A DNA stretch of 64,000 bases, taken from positions 124,001 to 188,000 of the forward strand of contig NZ_FPJO01000003.1 in NCBI RefSeq assembly GCF_900119365.1. Reading direction: 5' to 3'. Made by a program: the position numbers and the translations under genes. The notes beneath the pieces are model-generated. The model did not search any database and was not told the DNA's origin. It saw nothing but the letters and a program-made list of their open reading frames with translations. Origin of the DNA: Streptomyces atratus. Lineage in GTDB: Bacteria; Actinomycetota; Actinomycetes; Streptomycetales; Streptomycetaceae. Below, in pieces: positions 46,542-54,157 of this stretch. Positions within the stretch are counted from its first letter, which is position 1. The number at the start of each line of letters is the position of its first letter.

Positions 46542-46784
46542 TCACGCGGGCGCGATCAACTCGCCAGTGCTGGTGTCGGACACCGTGATGGCCTCCACCG
46601 GGCAGCATTCTGCGGCGTCCCGTGCCGTGTCATCGGCGACGATGACGTCCTCGCACGGCTCGGCATGGCCGTTCTGCGTCATCCGGAAATGGGCGGAGGA
46701 ACCAGCACACGCGCCCGATCCGATGCACAATGCCGCATCCACCGCCAGCCGCCAACGGCCGGCAGCCGCAGACGCCCTGGTCAC
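46542..46784 (-). CDS. encQ: Ferredoxin, partner of the EncR P450
   Basis: 80 residues. Cluster ligands are in CIGSGACAG (Cys20, Cys26) and CCPVEAI (Cys61 before Pro): the CX5C...CP pattern of 3Fe-4S ferredoxins that serve actinobacterial P450s. It passes electrons from a ferredoxin reductase (not encoded here) to EncR. A GTG start overlaps the P450 stop by four bases, so the two are co-translated. Too many acidic residues for DNA binding; clearly a redox protein. Confidence 0.9.
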   Translation of the reverse strand: MTRASAAAGRWRLAVDAALCIGSGACAGSSAHFRMTQNGHAEPCEDVIVADDTARDAAECCPVEAITVSDTSTGELIAPA

Positions 46785-47986
46785 CACTTCACCATCAGGG
46801 TCTTCGGCCCACCGACCTGCGTGCCCGTCTTCCACACGATCTCCGCTTCGTCGACGGCCAGTCGGAGGTGCGGCAGACGACACAGCAGAACACCCAGCGC
46901 CACCTGGAGCTCCAGCCTGGCCAACTGCGCACCCAGGCAGTGGTGCACACCGTGCCCGAAGGCGACGTGCGGGTTGGGCGACCTGTCGACGTCGAGGCGG
47001 CCGGGATCGGTGAAAACGTCCGGATCCCAGTTGGCCGCCACAGTGGGGGCGAACACGGTCTCGCCGGGCTGAATCCTCACCCCGCACAGTTCCACCGGCT
47101 CGGTGGCGACCCTGGCCCGGAAACTGCCCGGGCCCAGTGGGATGAACCGCAGCAGCTCCTCCACCGCCGACGCCATCACCGACGGATCCGCGCGCAAGCG
47201 GTCCATGTCATGCGGGCGTTGGAGCAGCAGGTAGGTGCAGTTGGCGATCTGGCTCGCCGTGGTCTCATGGCCGGCGATGAGCAGATCACGGGCGAGAAGG
47301 ACCAGCTCATCGTCCCGGAGCCGCCCCTCTTCCCGGTCCCACATCTGCACCAGAGCCCCGAGCAGGTCATCGGTCGGCTCGCGGCGCCGCCGGCTCACCA
47401 GGGCGGCGAAGTAGTCGGCCATGGCCTGCACGGCCGACGCCGATTCGGCGGACGCGCAGGCCGTGGTGGACAGCAGAGCATCGGACCAGCCCCGCAGCTG
47501 ATCACGGTCGCCCCCGGGTACACCCAGCAGGTCGCAGATCACCGTGACGGGCAGTGGCAGCGCGTACGACGCGACCAGATCGGCCGGCGCACCCGAGGCG
47601 TCCATCGCCTCCAGCAACTCCCCGGCGATCCTCTGCGTGGCGGGCCGCAGCTCTTCCACCCTGCGCTTGGTGAAGACACCCGCGACCGTTTTGCGCAAGC
47701 GCGTGTGGTCCGGGGGATCCAGCGACATCAGCACGCCTTCACCCGCCGGGTCACGCTGGATCCGCGGCGCCTCGGCGTGCTGCGTGGCGGCACGGCTGAA
47801 CCGCGGATCGCCCAGCACGGTCTTGATGTCCTGATAACGCGTGACCAGCCATGCCTCACCCCCGTACGGAAGGCGGACGCGGCTGATGGGCTCTTTCTGC
47901 CGTAATTGCGCGAAGACCGGTTCCATGTGTAGCTCGGCGGCGGGCGCGAAGGGAAAGTCCCGCAATTGCCTGGTATGGGTGGTCAC
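46781..47986 (-). CDS. encR: Cytochrome P450 hydroxylase
   Basis: 401 residues, soluble class I P450. The I-helix AGHETTASQ (about 240), ExLLR in VEELLRFIP (about 278) and the haem loop FGHGVHHCLGAQLA (Cys about 350) are all present. In the pathway EncR hydroxylates deoxyenterocin at C-5 to give enterocin. The start is a GTG at 47986 with AGGAG eight bases upstream; an in-frame extension upstream lacks a signal. Operon encR-encQ. Confidence 0.93.
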   Translation of the reverse strand: MTTHTRQLRDFPFAPAAELHMEPVFAQLRQKEPISRVRLPYGGEAWLVTRYQDIKTVLGDPRFSRAATQHAEAPRIQRDPAGEGVLMSLDPPDHTRLRKTVAGVFTKRRVEELRPATQRIAGELLEAMDASGAPADLVASYALPLPVTVICDLLGVPGGDRDQLRGWSDALLSTTACASAESASAVQAMADYFAALVSRRRREPTDDLLGALVQMWDREEGRLRDDELVLLARDLLIAGHETTASQIANCTYLLLQRPHDMDRLRADPSVMASAVEELLRFIPLGPGSFRARVATEPVELCGVRIQPGETVFAPTVAANWDPDVFTDPGRLDVDRSPNPHVAFGHGVHHCLGAQLARLELQVALGVLLCRLPHLRLAVDEAEIVWKTGTQVGGPKTLMVKW

Positions 47987-48078
47987 TGAGCTTCTCCTGT
48001 CCGTCAAGCGGGGCAGTCCACTCCAGAGCGCCGCCGAACGGCGCACGGCAGGGCCTCCCGTTTCCGAGCCGGCACCGG

Positions 48079-48726
48079 TCAGGAAACTGCCGTCAAGTGC
48101 TGGCCAGGGGCCTCGGGCGGAGTGGGGTCGTTGAACAAGCGGGAGAGGTGGTAGCGCATCAGGTACCGGGCCTGTGCCGCCGACCGCTGCCCGACCAGCA
48201 CGCTGATCCCGACACCGTGACCGAGACTCAGAAGACGCGCGGCCTCGGCCGATACATCCAGATATGCCGCGATTTCCCCGGCCGCCTGAGCCGTGGCCAG
48301 GATGCTGGTGAGCTGTCGCTCAAGACGGTTCGGCCCCTCGATGAAGGGCTGCTCCGCCAGCTCGGGGTCGGTCATTGCCAGTACCGCGTAGGACGTCCAC
48401 ACGAGCTGGAAGGTGTGGCTGTCGGCGTCGACCGGCAGGGCTTCGTCGACCAGCGCTTCCAGGCAGGCCCGGGCCGAACCCGGATCATCCAGGCTCTCGA
48501 GCTGCGCCGACCACCGCTCGTGGCTCTGCTGCTCAAGGTGCTGCAGCGCGGCGTGCATCAACTGGGCCTTGGTGTCGAAGTAGTACTGCACCAGGTTCAA
48601 GGACATGCCCGCTTCTGCCGCGACCGCACGCATGGTCACCGCATGCAGTCCGTCCCGCGCGGCCACCCGGACCAGGGCATCAGCGATGTGCGCCCGGCGC
48701 TGGGCATGGTCAACGCGTTTCGGCAT
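48079..48726 (-). CDS. encS: TetR family repressor of encT
   Basis: 215 residues. The N-terminal helix-turn-helix (about 8-55: RRAHIADALVRVAARDGLHAVTMRAVAAEAGMSLNLVQYYFDTKAQL) is followed by a ligand domain. Divergent from the exporter gene, with a palindrome over both -10 elements between them. It therefore probably represses encT, and itself, until enterocin or an intermediate binds. Symbol from position in the cluster. Confidence 0.85.
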   Translation of the reverse strand: MPKRVDHAQRRAHIADALVRVAARDGLHAVTMRAVAAEAGMSLNLVQYYFDTKAQLMHAALQHLEQQSHERWSAQLESLDDPGSARACLEALVDEALPVDADSHTFQLVWTSYAVLAMTDPELAEQPFIEGPNRLERQLTSILATAQAAGEIAAYLDVSAEAARLLSLGHGVGISVLVGQRSAAQARYLMRYHLSRLFNDPTPPEAPGQHLTAVS

Positions 48727-48757
48727 CGTGCCCCCTTCCTGTCTGACCCACTTTCAT

Positions 48758-48771
48758 AGTACCCCTGTACT
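48758..48771. promoter_or_regulatory. EncS operator overlapping both divergent -10 elements
   Basis: AGTAC-CCCT-GTACT, a perfect interrupted palindrome in the 77-base encS/encT gap. The left arm overlaps TACTAT (minus strand, 48761-48756, a -10 for encS); the right arm overlaps TACTGT (48768-48773, a -10 for encT). One bound dimer would block both promoters. Confidence 0.6.
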
Positions 48772-48803
48772 GTAAAAGCTCGCCGCGACGATGGGGAAGA
48801 AAC

Positions 48804-50246
48804 ATGGGACAACGCGAAGCCCGTGCCGCCGACGGATCAATCGGCACCAAGGACGAGGCAGGCGCGCTGGCGCCCCGTCAGGCAGCGCTGTTATGGCTGG
48901 CCTGCGCGGCACAGTTCATGGTGGTGCTCGACGTGTCGGTGGTGAACGTCGCGCTGCCGTCGATCCAGACCGCGCTCGGCTTCGACGCTGCGGGACTGCA
49001 GTGGGTCGTGGGCAGCTACGCGCTGGTCTTCGCGGGCTTCCTGCTTCTCGGCGGCCGGCTCGCGGACCTGTACGGCCGCCGGCGGGCGTTCATGTGGGGG
49101 CTGGTGTTGTTCTCCGTCTCCAGCCTGGTGGGCGGACTCGCCGCCGGACCTGGCCTGCTGATCGCCATGCGCGCGGTGCAGGGCCTGGGCGCCGCGGTGC
49201 TGGCCCCGGCAACGCTGACCATCCTGACCACGACCTTCCCCGAAGGGCCCGGCCGTACCAGGGCGTTGGCGATCTGGACTGCCGTCAGTTCCGCCGGAGG
49301 CGCGGCGGGCAACCTGATCGGCGGCGTCCTGACCGACACACTGTCATGGCGGTGGATCCTGCTGATCAACGTGCCGATCGGCGCCGTGGCCATCCTGGCC
49401 ACCCTGCGCCTGCTGCCGGCCGATCGCTCCCGCGCGGCGTCCGGCAGGCTCGACGTCCCCGGGGCGGTGCTGGCCACACTGGGCGTCACCGCGCTCGTCT
49501 ACGGGGTCAACCAGGCCGGAACACAGGGCTGGACGGGGCCGGCCACTTTGACGGGCCTGGCGGTCAGTGCCGTGGCGCTGATCGCGTTCGCGGTGACGGA
49601 GGCCCGGTACGCGACAGCCCCCCTGGTGCCGCCGGGCCTGGTGCGGCTACGACCGATCTGGGCGGGCAACATCACCATGCTGCTGGCCGGCGGCTGCTTC
49701 ATCCCCATGTGGTACTTCCTGTCGCTGTACATGCAGGACGTCCTCCACTACGGGGCCTTGGCCACGGGCGTCGGTTTCCTGCCCCACACGCTGGTCGGTA
49801 TCGCGGCCGCCCGGCTCGCTCCCACCGTCATGGAGCGCACCGGCGCCCGCGGTCTCATCGTCCTCAGCGCCGCCCTCAGCGCCGTCGGCTTCCTCTGGCA
49901 GAGCAGTATCAGCACGGGCAGCGGTTACCTGGACGGCCTGCTCGGGCCCGCGATCGTCATGTCCGCCGGTATGGGGCTGCTCATCACCCCGATCACCACC
50001 ACCGTCACCTCGGGCATCCGCGAGCAGGATGCAGGGGCAGCCTCCGGGCTGATGAACACCACTCGCCAACTCGGCGGTGTCGTCGGGCTCGCCGCCCTCG
50101 TCACCCTCGCGACCGCCGACGGTGGACCGGACCTGTCGTACAGGGCCGTATTCATGGCGACGGCGGCTGTGTGCGCGGGCGTTGCGGTGATGGCCTTGGC
50201 TCTGCCTGCGCCACAAGAGAGCCGGGACAAGTCGATGCGGCGGTGA
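48804..50246 (+). CDS. encT: MFS drug-resistance-type exporter (EmrB/QacA family)
   Basis: 480 residues, fourteen predicted helices. VVLDVSVVNVALPSIQTALG in helix 1 and GGRLADLYGRRRAF in the loop 2-3 region are DHA2-family signatures. It most likely exports enterocin and gives self-protection. Start ATG behind GGGGAAG. Codon 30 (48891-48893) is a rare TTA, a second bldA-dependent point in the cluster. Last intact gene of the cluster: within 20 bases of its stop begins a fragment of an unrelated transporter gene. Confidence 0.88.
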   Translation: MGQREARAADGSIGTKDEAGALAPRQAALLWLACAAQFMVVLDVSVVNVALPSIQTALGFDAAGLQWVVGSYALVFAGFLLLGGRLADLYGRRRAFMWGLVLFSVSSLVGGLAAGPGLLIAMRAVQGLGAAVLAPATLTILTTTFPEGPGRTRALAIWTAVSSAGGAAGNLIGGVLTDTLSWRWILLINVPIGAVAILATLRLLPADRSRAASGRLDVPGAVLATLGVTALVYGVNQAGTQGWTGPATLTGLAVSAVALIAFAVTEARYATAPLVPPGLVRLRPIWAGNITMLLAGGCFIPMWYFLSLYMQDVLHYGALATGVGFLPHTLVGIAAARLAPTVMERTGARGLIVLSAALSAVGFLWQSSISTGSGYLDGLLGPAIVMSAGMGLLITPITTTVTSGIREQDAGAASGLMNTTRQLGGVVGLAALVTLATADGGPDLSYRAVFMATAAVCAGVAVMALALPAPQESRDKSMRR

Positions 50247-50259
50247 GCTCCCGTCCCGG

Positions 50260-50401
50260 CCCTCGGCCGCGAGGTGTTGGGCGTACCCTCACTCTCGGTG
50301 GCGACGGGCAGGGCGAGCAGCACGGCACCGATGACAATTACAACAGCGAAGGCCATGACGACGGTGCGCGCCGGGTGAGTCGTGAACAGCGGCTGCCGCA
50401 C
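50260..50401 (-). pseudogene. N-terminal scrap of a TrkH-like potassium transporter
   Basis: About 45 codons on the minus strand read FTTHPARTVVMAFAVVIVIG, then AVLLALPVATES. This resembles the first helix of TrkH/KtrB potassium uptake proteins (HPA..VV..FA...GT.LL.LP.A), which are normally 440-500 residues. The similarity ends near 50270 and the frame then runs into the back of encT. The scrap suggests that the enc cluster or a deletion joined here. Based on a short stretch, so only moderately sure. Confidence 0.45.
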
Positions 50402-50490
50402 CCGCGTCGCGCGCCATCACATCACCGCCCGTTCATGGAGGTCCGACGCCAAGGGATCCAGCTGGGCCGTGGAGGGTGCGAGGAGTTGTT

Positions 50491-50991
50491 TCACGCCGCG
50501 GTGTCCGGGGACTGGCCGTCCCGTGTCCGGTCGCCCAGGTACTGGAAGAGCAGGCCGTAGCGGTCGATTCGCCACAGCTGGGCGAGCACCACCAAGGCCG
50601 TCCCCAGGGTGAGCGGCCAGATGTCGAGGGCGATCAGCCCCCAGGCGATCAATGCGAAGCCGAGCAGGCCGGTTGCGATCAGCCAGTTGAGGATCGTCCT
50701 GTGCTCGGCCGGAACCTTGCCGTCGACGTGGAGCTGCTCGCCGTAGATGCCCCTCGCGGCCCAGCTCGTGGGACCCACGGGGCCGAACAGGTGCACGTTG
50801 AGCCAGAGCCAGGCCACGACCGCGACGACGCCGGCCAGGCACCACCAGCCGAGCCATTGCCGGCTCCACACCACGAGCTCGAAGGCCGGGATGGCGGCGA
50901 ATCGGGTCCAGACGCTCCAGGGGTTGGCGTGCCGCCTCCAGGACTCGTCGGACATCCCGTGCAAGTCGGCTGCTGCCTTGATCTGGGCCAT
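50491..50991 (-). CDS. Small membrane protein (DUF6653-like)
   Basis: 166 residues. Two hydrophobic segments near 48-64 (GWWCLAGVVAVVAWLWLNVHLF) and two near 102-140 (LIATGLLGFALIAWGLIAL, LTLGTALVVLAQLW) are joined by the conserved-looking loop FGPVGPTSWAARGIYGE. This matches a small family of uncharacterised actinobacterial membrane proteins. No catalytic residues are apparent. It is divergent from, and probably controlled by, the GbsR/MarR-type regulator. Confidence 0.7.
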   Translation of the reverse strand: MAQIKAAADLHGMSDESWRRHANPWSVWTRFAAIPAFELVVWSRQWLGWWCLAGVVAVVAWLWLNVHLFGPVGPTSWAARGIYGEQLHVDGKVPAEHRTILNWLIATGLLGFALIAWGLIALDIWPLTLGTALVVLAQLWRIDRYGLLFQYLGDRTRDGQSPDTAA

Positions 50992-51071
50992 GAGCGTTTC
51001 CTCACTGCTCGGATGTCAACGTCCGTCGGCCACGACGGCCGGTCGCGTTCAGAACTCAACCGTACAGAAGT

Positions 51072-51096
51072 TTCAGAGATCTGCGAACACTCTGAA
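51072..51096. promoter_or_regulatory. Operator dyad of the regulator/membrane-protein pair
   Basis: TTCAGAG-N11-CTCTGAA, perfect 7-bp arms, midway between the two divergent starts. TAGGGT (51114-51119) seven bases before the regulator's ATG is a likely -10, which would give a leaderless message. Confidence 0.55.
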
Positions 51097-51125
51097 TGGA
51101 GGGGATGCTCGGTTAGGGTGTCGGC

Positions 51126-51623
51126 ATGGGCGACGACAAGCGGCTACGGGACGCGGCGGAGAAGCTGGCGCTGATCCTCGCGCAGGGCGGAATGCAGAAG
51201 ACCACTGCGCGGGTGATGACCTGCCTTCTGTTCAGCCAGCAGGAGACGCTGACCGCCGCCGACTTGTGCGCGGAGCTGCAGATCAGCTCCGGAGCGGTGT
51301 CCGGTGCGGTGAAGCAGCTCGCTCCGAGCGGCCTGCTGGAGCGCGTCCCGGCGCCAGGCAGCCGCAGGGACCACTACCGCTTCCCGGACGGCGCCTGGGC
51401 CACGCTCATGTCGCAGCAGAACCAGCTCCTCGCCACCATGGGAGAGGCCGCAGACCAGGGCCTCGCGGCGGCGGGCGACCCGTCCACCCCCGCCGGGCGA
51501 CGACTGGCGGAGATGAAAGACTTCTACACGTTCATGCTGCGCGAACTGCCCCCGCTGATTGAACGGTGGCGCACGGACTTCACCGCGAAGCACCCCAACC
51601 AGGAGACACAGCAGTCCGGTTGA
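51126..51623 (+). CDS. GbsR/MarR-type transcriptional regulator
   Basis: 165 residues. A winged-helix core (about 25-85: ARVMTCLLFSQQETLTAADLCAELQISSGAVSGAVKQLAPSGLLERV) is followed by a helical dimerisation tail (LMSQQNQLLATMGEAAD ... FYTFMLRELPPLIERW). The AVSGAVKQL recognition helix and the tail place it with the GbsR-like group of MarR regulators. It faces the small membrane protein gene across a perfect dyad and probably represses it. Confidence 0.88.
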   Translation: MGDDKRLRDAAEKLALILAQGGMQKTTARVMTCLLFSQQETLTAADLCAELQISSGAVSGAVKQLAPSGLLERVPAPGSRRDHYRFPDGAWATLMSQQNQLLATMGEAADQGLAAAGDPSTPAGRRLAEMKDFYTFMLRELPPLIERWRTDFTAKHPNQETQQSG

Positions 51624-52322
51624 ACGATCAGAACGGCCAACAGGCGTGGCAGACAACGACGGCGGCGGCCGCCACTGCTGCGTCACGCCTCCGGCCGCAG
51701 GCCCGTGCAGTCGGTCTCCAGCGGATCGAGGCGCTTGAGGCCGGCCAGTTCGATGCTCTTCCGGTCCGGGCACTGCTCATCGAGGACACGGGTGGACAAG
51801 ACGTAGAAGGTCCACTGGCCGAGGTACCAGAAGGCCGAAGGTCTGCTTGTGCTGGTGGTGCCGCAGGCAGAGGACGTACACGTCCGAGCGCCGCAGCGTC
51901 ATACAGTGCCGGGCGCTCCCGCTAGCCGAGGCCGCCGTACGTACGCAACACGGACCCTGCGCCCCGCCCGGGCGGGGCACAGTCCGGGTGCCCGAGTACG
52001 CGCCGGTGCCAGGGCGACCGGCCTTCGTCTTCCTGCCCGGGTCGGTCGGCGGCGGCACTCCTGTGACAGGCGCTGTTGCGAGCACGCCGAAGCCGGGTCT
52101 GCTCGATGGCGGCGTGCTGGACAAGACCGATATCGAGAGCGCCCCACTCTCCGGGGCTTCTCCGCATCGGCCACTGCCGTCGCGGGCTCTCGTGCTCTGG
52201 CGCTCGTGCTGGATAGGGTGTGAGGAACGCGTCAAGAAGCGCGCCGGTGTGCCGGGAAGTCTGGTCGGCGGTCAGGGGACAGGTGTCTCCCGACCCTGAC
52301 TGCTGCCCCGGAGGCGTCCTTC
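51624..52322. other. Gene-poor stretch before nhaA
   Basis: Apart from the frameshifted fragment at 51682-51914 I see no gene. TAGGGT (52213-52218), about 105 bases before nhaA, resembles a -10 element. The rest is GC-rich without repeats; open frames on both strands lack ribosome-binding sites and have Arg/Pro-rich translations. Confidence 0.4.
51682..51914 (-). pseudogene. Frameshifted C-terminal fragment of an unrecognised protein
   Basis: One frame reads MTLRRSDVYVLCLRHHQHKQTFG. A +1 shift then continues sensibly as FWYLGQWTFYVLSTRVLDEQ, then CPDRKSIELAGLKRL, then DPLETDCTGLRPEA and a stop. The combined sequence (FWYLxxWTFYVLxTxVLDEQC) has the look of a real alpha/beta protein end, but I cannot name the family. 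The frame change and missing N-terminus mean it is a relic, or contains a sequencing slip. Confidence 0.4.
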
Positions 52323-53642
52323 ATGCCGGATATACAGCGCGAACGCACTCCATTCCTCGGGGTGCTGCCGTGGAGGGAGCGCCGCGCGGTCAGCGAGGCG
52401 TTGCGGACCGAGACGGTCGGCGGGTTGGTCCTGCTGGTCGCGGCGGTCGTGGCCCTGATCTGGGCGAATTCCCCCTGGAACGGTGCGTACGAATCGGTGC
52501 GCGAGGCGCATTTCGGGGTTGGCTTCCTGGGGCTGGACCTGTCGGTGGGGCACTGGGTCTCGGACGGTCTGCTGACCGTCTTCTTCCTGGTCGCGGGCAT
52601 CGAGCTGAAGCGCGAGCTGGTCGTCGGTGAGCTGCGGACCCCAGCGACGGCGGTATTGCCGGTGGTGGCCGCGGTCTGCGGCATGGCCGTCCCGGCCGCC
52701 CTGTACGTGGTCGTGTCCTCGGCGGGCGGCGGTTCGCTGTCGGGGTGGGCGGTGCCGATGGCCACCGATATCGCGTTCGCACTGGCCGTCCTCGCCGTCC
52801 TCAGCACCAGTCTTCCCTCGGCGCTGCGCGCGTTCCTGCTGACCCTCGCGGTGGTCGACGACCTCGGCGCGATCCTGATCATCGCCGTGTTCTTCACCAG
52901 CGGCCTCAACCTCCTCGCGCTCGCCGGTGCCGCCTGCGGCCTGGGAGTGTTCTACGTGCTCCAGCGCAAACGGGTCCGCGGCTGGTGGTGGTACGTACCC
53001 CTGGGCGTGGCGATCTGGGCGCTGATGTACAACGGCGGTATCCACGCCACCGTCGCCGGTGTCGCGATGGGGCTGATCCTGCGCGCCACGCCCGACCCCC
53101 GCACCACTGCAAGCGCCGGGCCTGAGGCGCTGTCGCCCGGGGACCGGACCGCGCACCTGCTGCGCCCGTTCTCCGCGGGGGTGGCCGTCCCGCTGTTCGC
53201 CCTGTTCGCCGCCGGAACGAACATCTCCCTGACCGCCGTGGGCGAGGTGTTCACCCGCCCGGAGCCGCTGGGGGTGGTGGCCGGCCTGGTCCTGGGCAAG
53301 ACGGCCGGGATCTTCGCCGGGACGTATCTGGCGGCACGGTTCACCCGGGCCCGGCTGAACCCGGAACTGGCCTGGGCCGATGTGTTCGCACTTGCCGTAC
53401 TGGCCGGCATCGGATTCACCGTCGCCCTCCTCATCGGCGAACTTGCCTTCCCCGATGTGCACGAGGCCGAACACATCAGGGCCGCCGTCCTGACCGGATC
53501 CGTGATGGCGGCCGCGATCTCAGCGGTGCTCCTCAAGCGCCGGGACCGCGTCTACCGGCGCCTGTGCGAGGAGGAGGACCGCGATGACGACGCCGACGGC
53601 ATCCCGGACGTCTACCAGCGCGAACAGGGCGGTGCACTGTGA
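52323..53642 (+). CDS. nhaA: Na+/H+ antiporter NhaA
   Basis: 439 residues, twelve helices. The cation-binding pair Asp-Asp is in LTLAVVDDLGAILIIAVFF (about 179-180), and ATDIAFALAVLAVL just before it is the family signature; IELKRELVVGELR follows helix 2. It exchanges Na+ for protons across the cytoplasmic membrane. A 40-residue hydrophilic tail rich in Asp/Glu follows the last helix. Its stop overlaps the next start (GTGA), so it leads a three-gene operon with a membrane STAS protein and a PucR regulator. Confidence 0.95.
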   Translation: MPDIQRERTPFLGVLPWRERRAVSEALRTETVGGLVLLVAAVVALIWANSPWNGAYESVREAHFGVGFLGLDLSVGHWVSDGLLTVFFLVAGIELKRELVVGELRTPATAVLPVVAAVCGMAVPAALYVVVSSAGGGSLSGWAVPMATDIAFALAVLAVLSTSLPSALRAFLLTLAVVDDLGAILIIAVFFTSGLNLLALAGAACGLGVFYVLQRKRVRGWWWYVPLGVAIWALMYNGGIHATVAGVAMGLILRATPDPRTTASAGPEALSPGDRTAHLLRPFSAGVAVPLFALFAAGTNISLTAVGEVFTRPEPLGVVAGLVLGKTAGIFAGTYLAARFTRARLNPELAWADVFALAVLAGIGFTVALLIGELAFPDVHEAEHIRAAVLTGSVMAAAISAVLLKRRDRVYRRLCEEEDRDDDADGIPDVYQREQGGAL

Positions 53643-54157
53643 ACCTCCGCCGCGAACAGGCACTGACCGTGACCGCCTGGCTGGCCCTCACCGCTGCCGC
53701 CGTGTGGGCGGGAGTCGAGCTCTACCCCTACTGGCTGCAGTTCGCCTGCCTGATCGCCGCAGCCGCCTCCTTGCGCATGGCCCTGCACACTCTGCGGCAC
53801 CACATCGGCCGTGTCAGCCCAGGAAGGCGGTTCGGAGGCGGCCGCGCGGTCATACGGCTCAAACAACCGGCCACCGGCGAGAACCCGGACCGCGTCACTC
53901 AGAATCTGACCGCAGCGCTTGACCCGCCACCGAGCGTGCTGGAGATCAGCCTGACCGGCATCCGCACACTCGGTACGGACGACGCCCAGGTCCTGTTCAC
54001 GGTCCTTCGTACGGCCCACGAGCGCGGCGTGCCGGTCCTCGTCACCCACGCGAACAGCCATGTCCGAACCGCCCTGCACAGCATGGGCCTGGACCGGTTC
54101 TTCAGCTACCCCGACGACAGACCACGCAGCAAGGAGCACCGCGGTGAGCAACTCTGA
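53639..54157 (+). CDS. Membrane-anchored STAS domain protein
   Basis: 172 residues. Two adjacent N-terminal helices (about 9-26 and 29-45) are followed by a STAS-like domain (about 68-165): AVIRLKQP, NLTAALDPPPSVLEISLTGIRTLGTDDAQVLFTVL, HERGVPVLVTHANSHVRTAL, MGLDRFF. The usual phosphorylatable Ser of anti-sigma-factor antagonists appears replaced in TLGTDD, so it may not take part in a partner switch. SulP-type STAS domains, which regulate anion transporters, are the other comparison. GTG start within the nhaA stop; overlaps the next gene by 14 bases. A regulatory subunit for NhaA is possible but unproven. Confidence 0.75.
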   Translation: MNLRREQALTVTAWLALTAAAVWAGVELYPYWLQFACLIAAAASLRMALHTLRHHIGRVSPGRRFGGGRAVIRLKQPATGENPDRVTQNLTAALDPPPSVLEISLTGIRTLGTDDAQVLFTVLRTAHERGVPVLVTHANSHVRTALHSMGLDRFFSYPDDRPRSKEHRGEQL

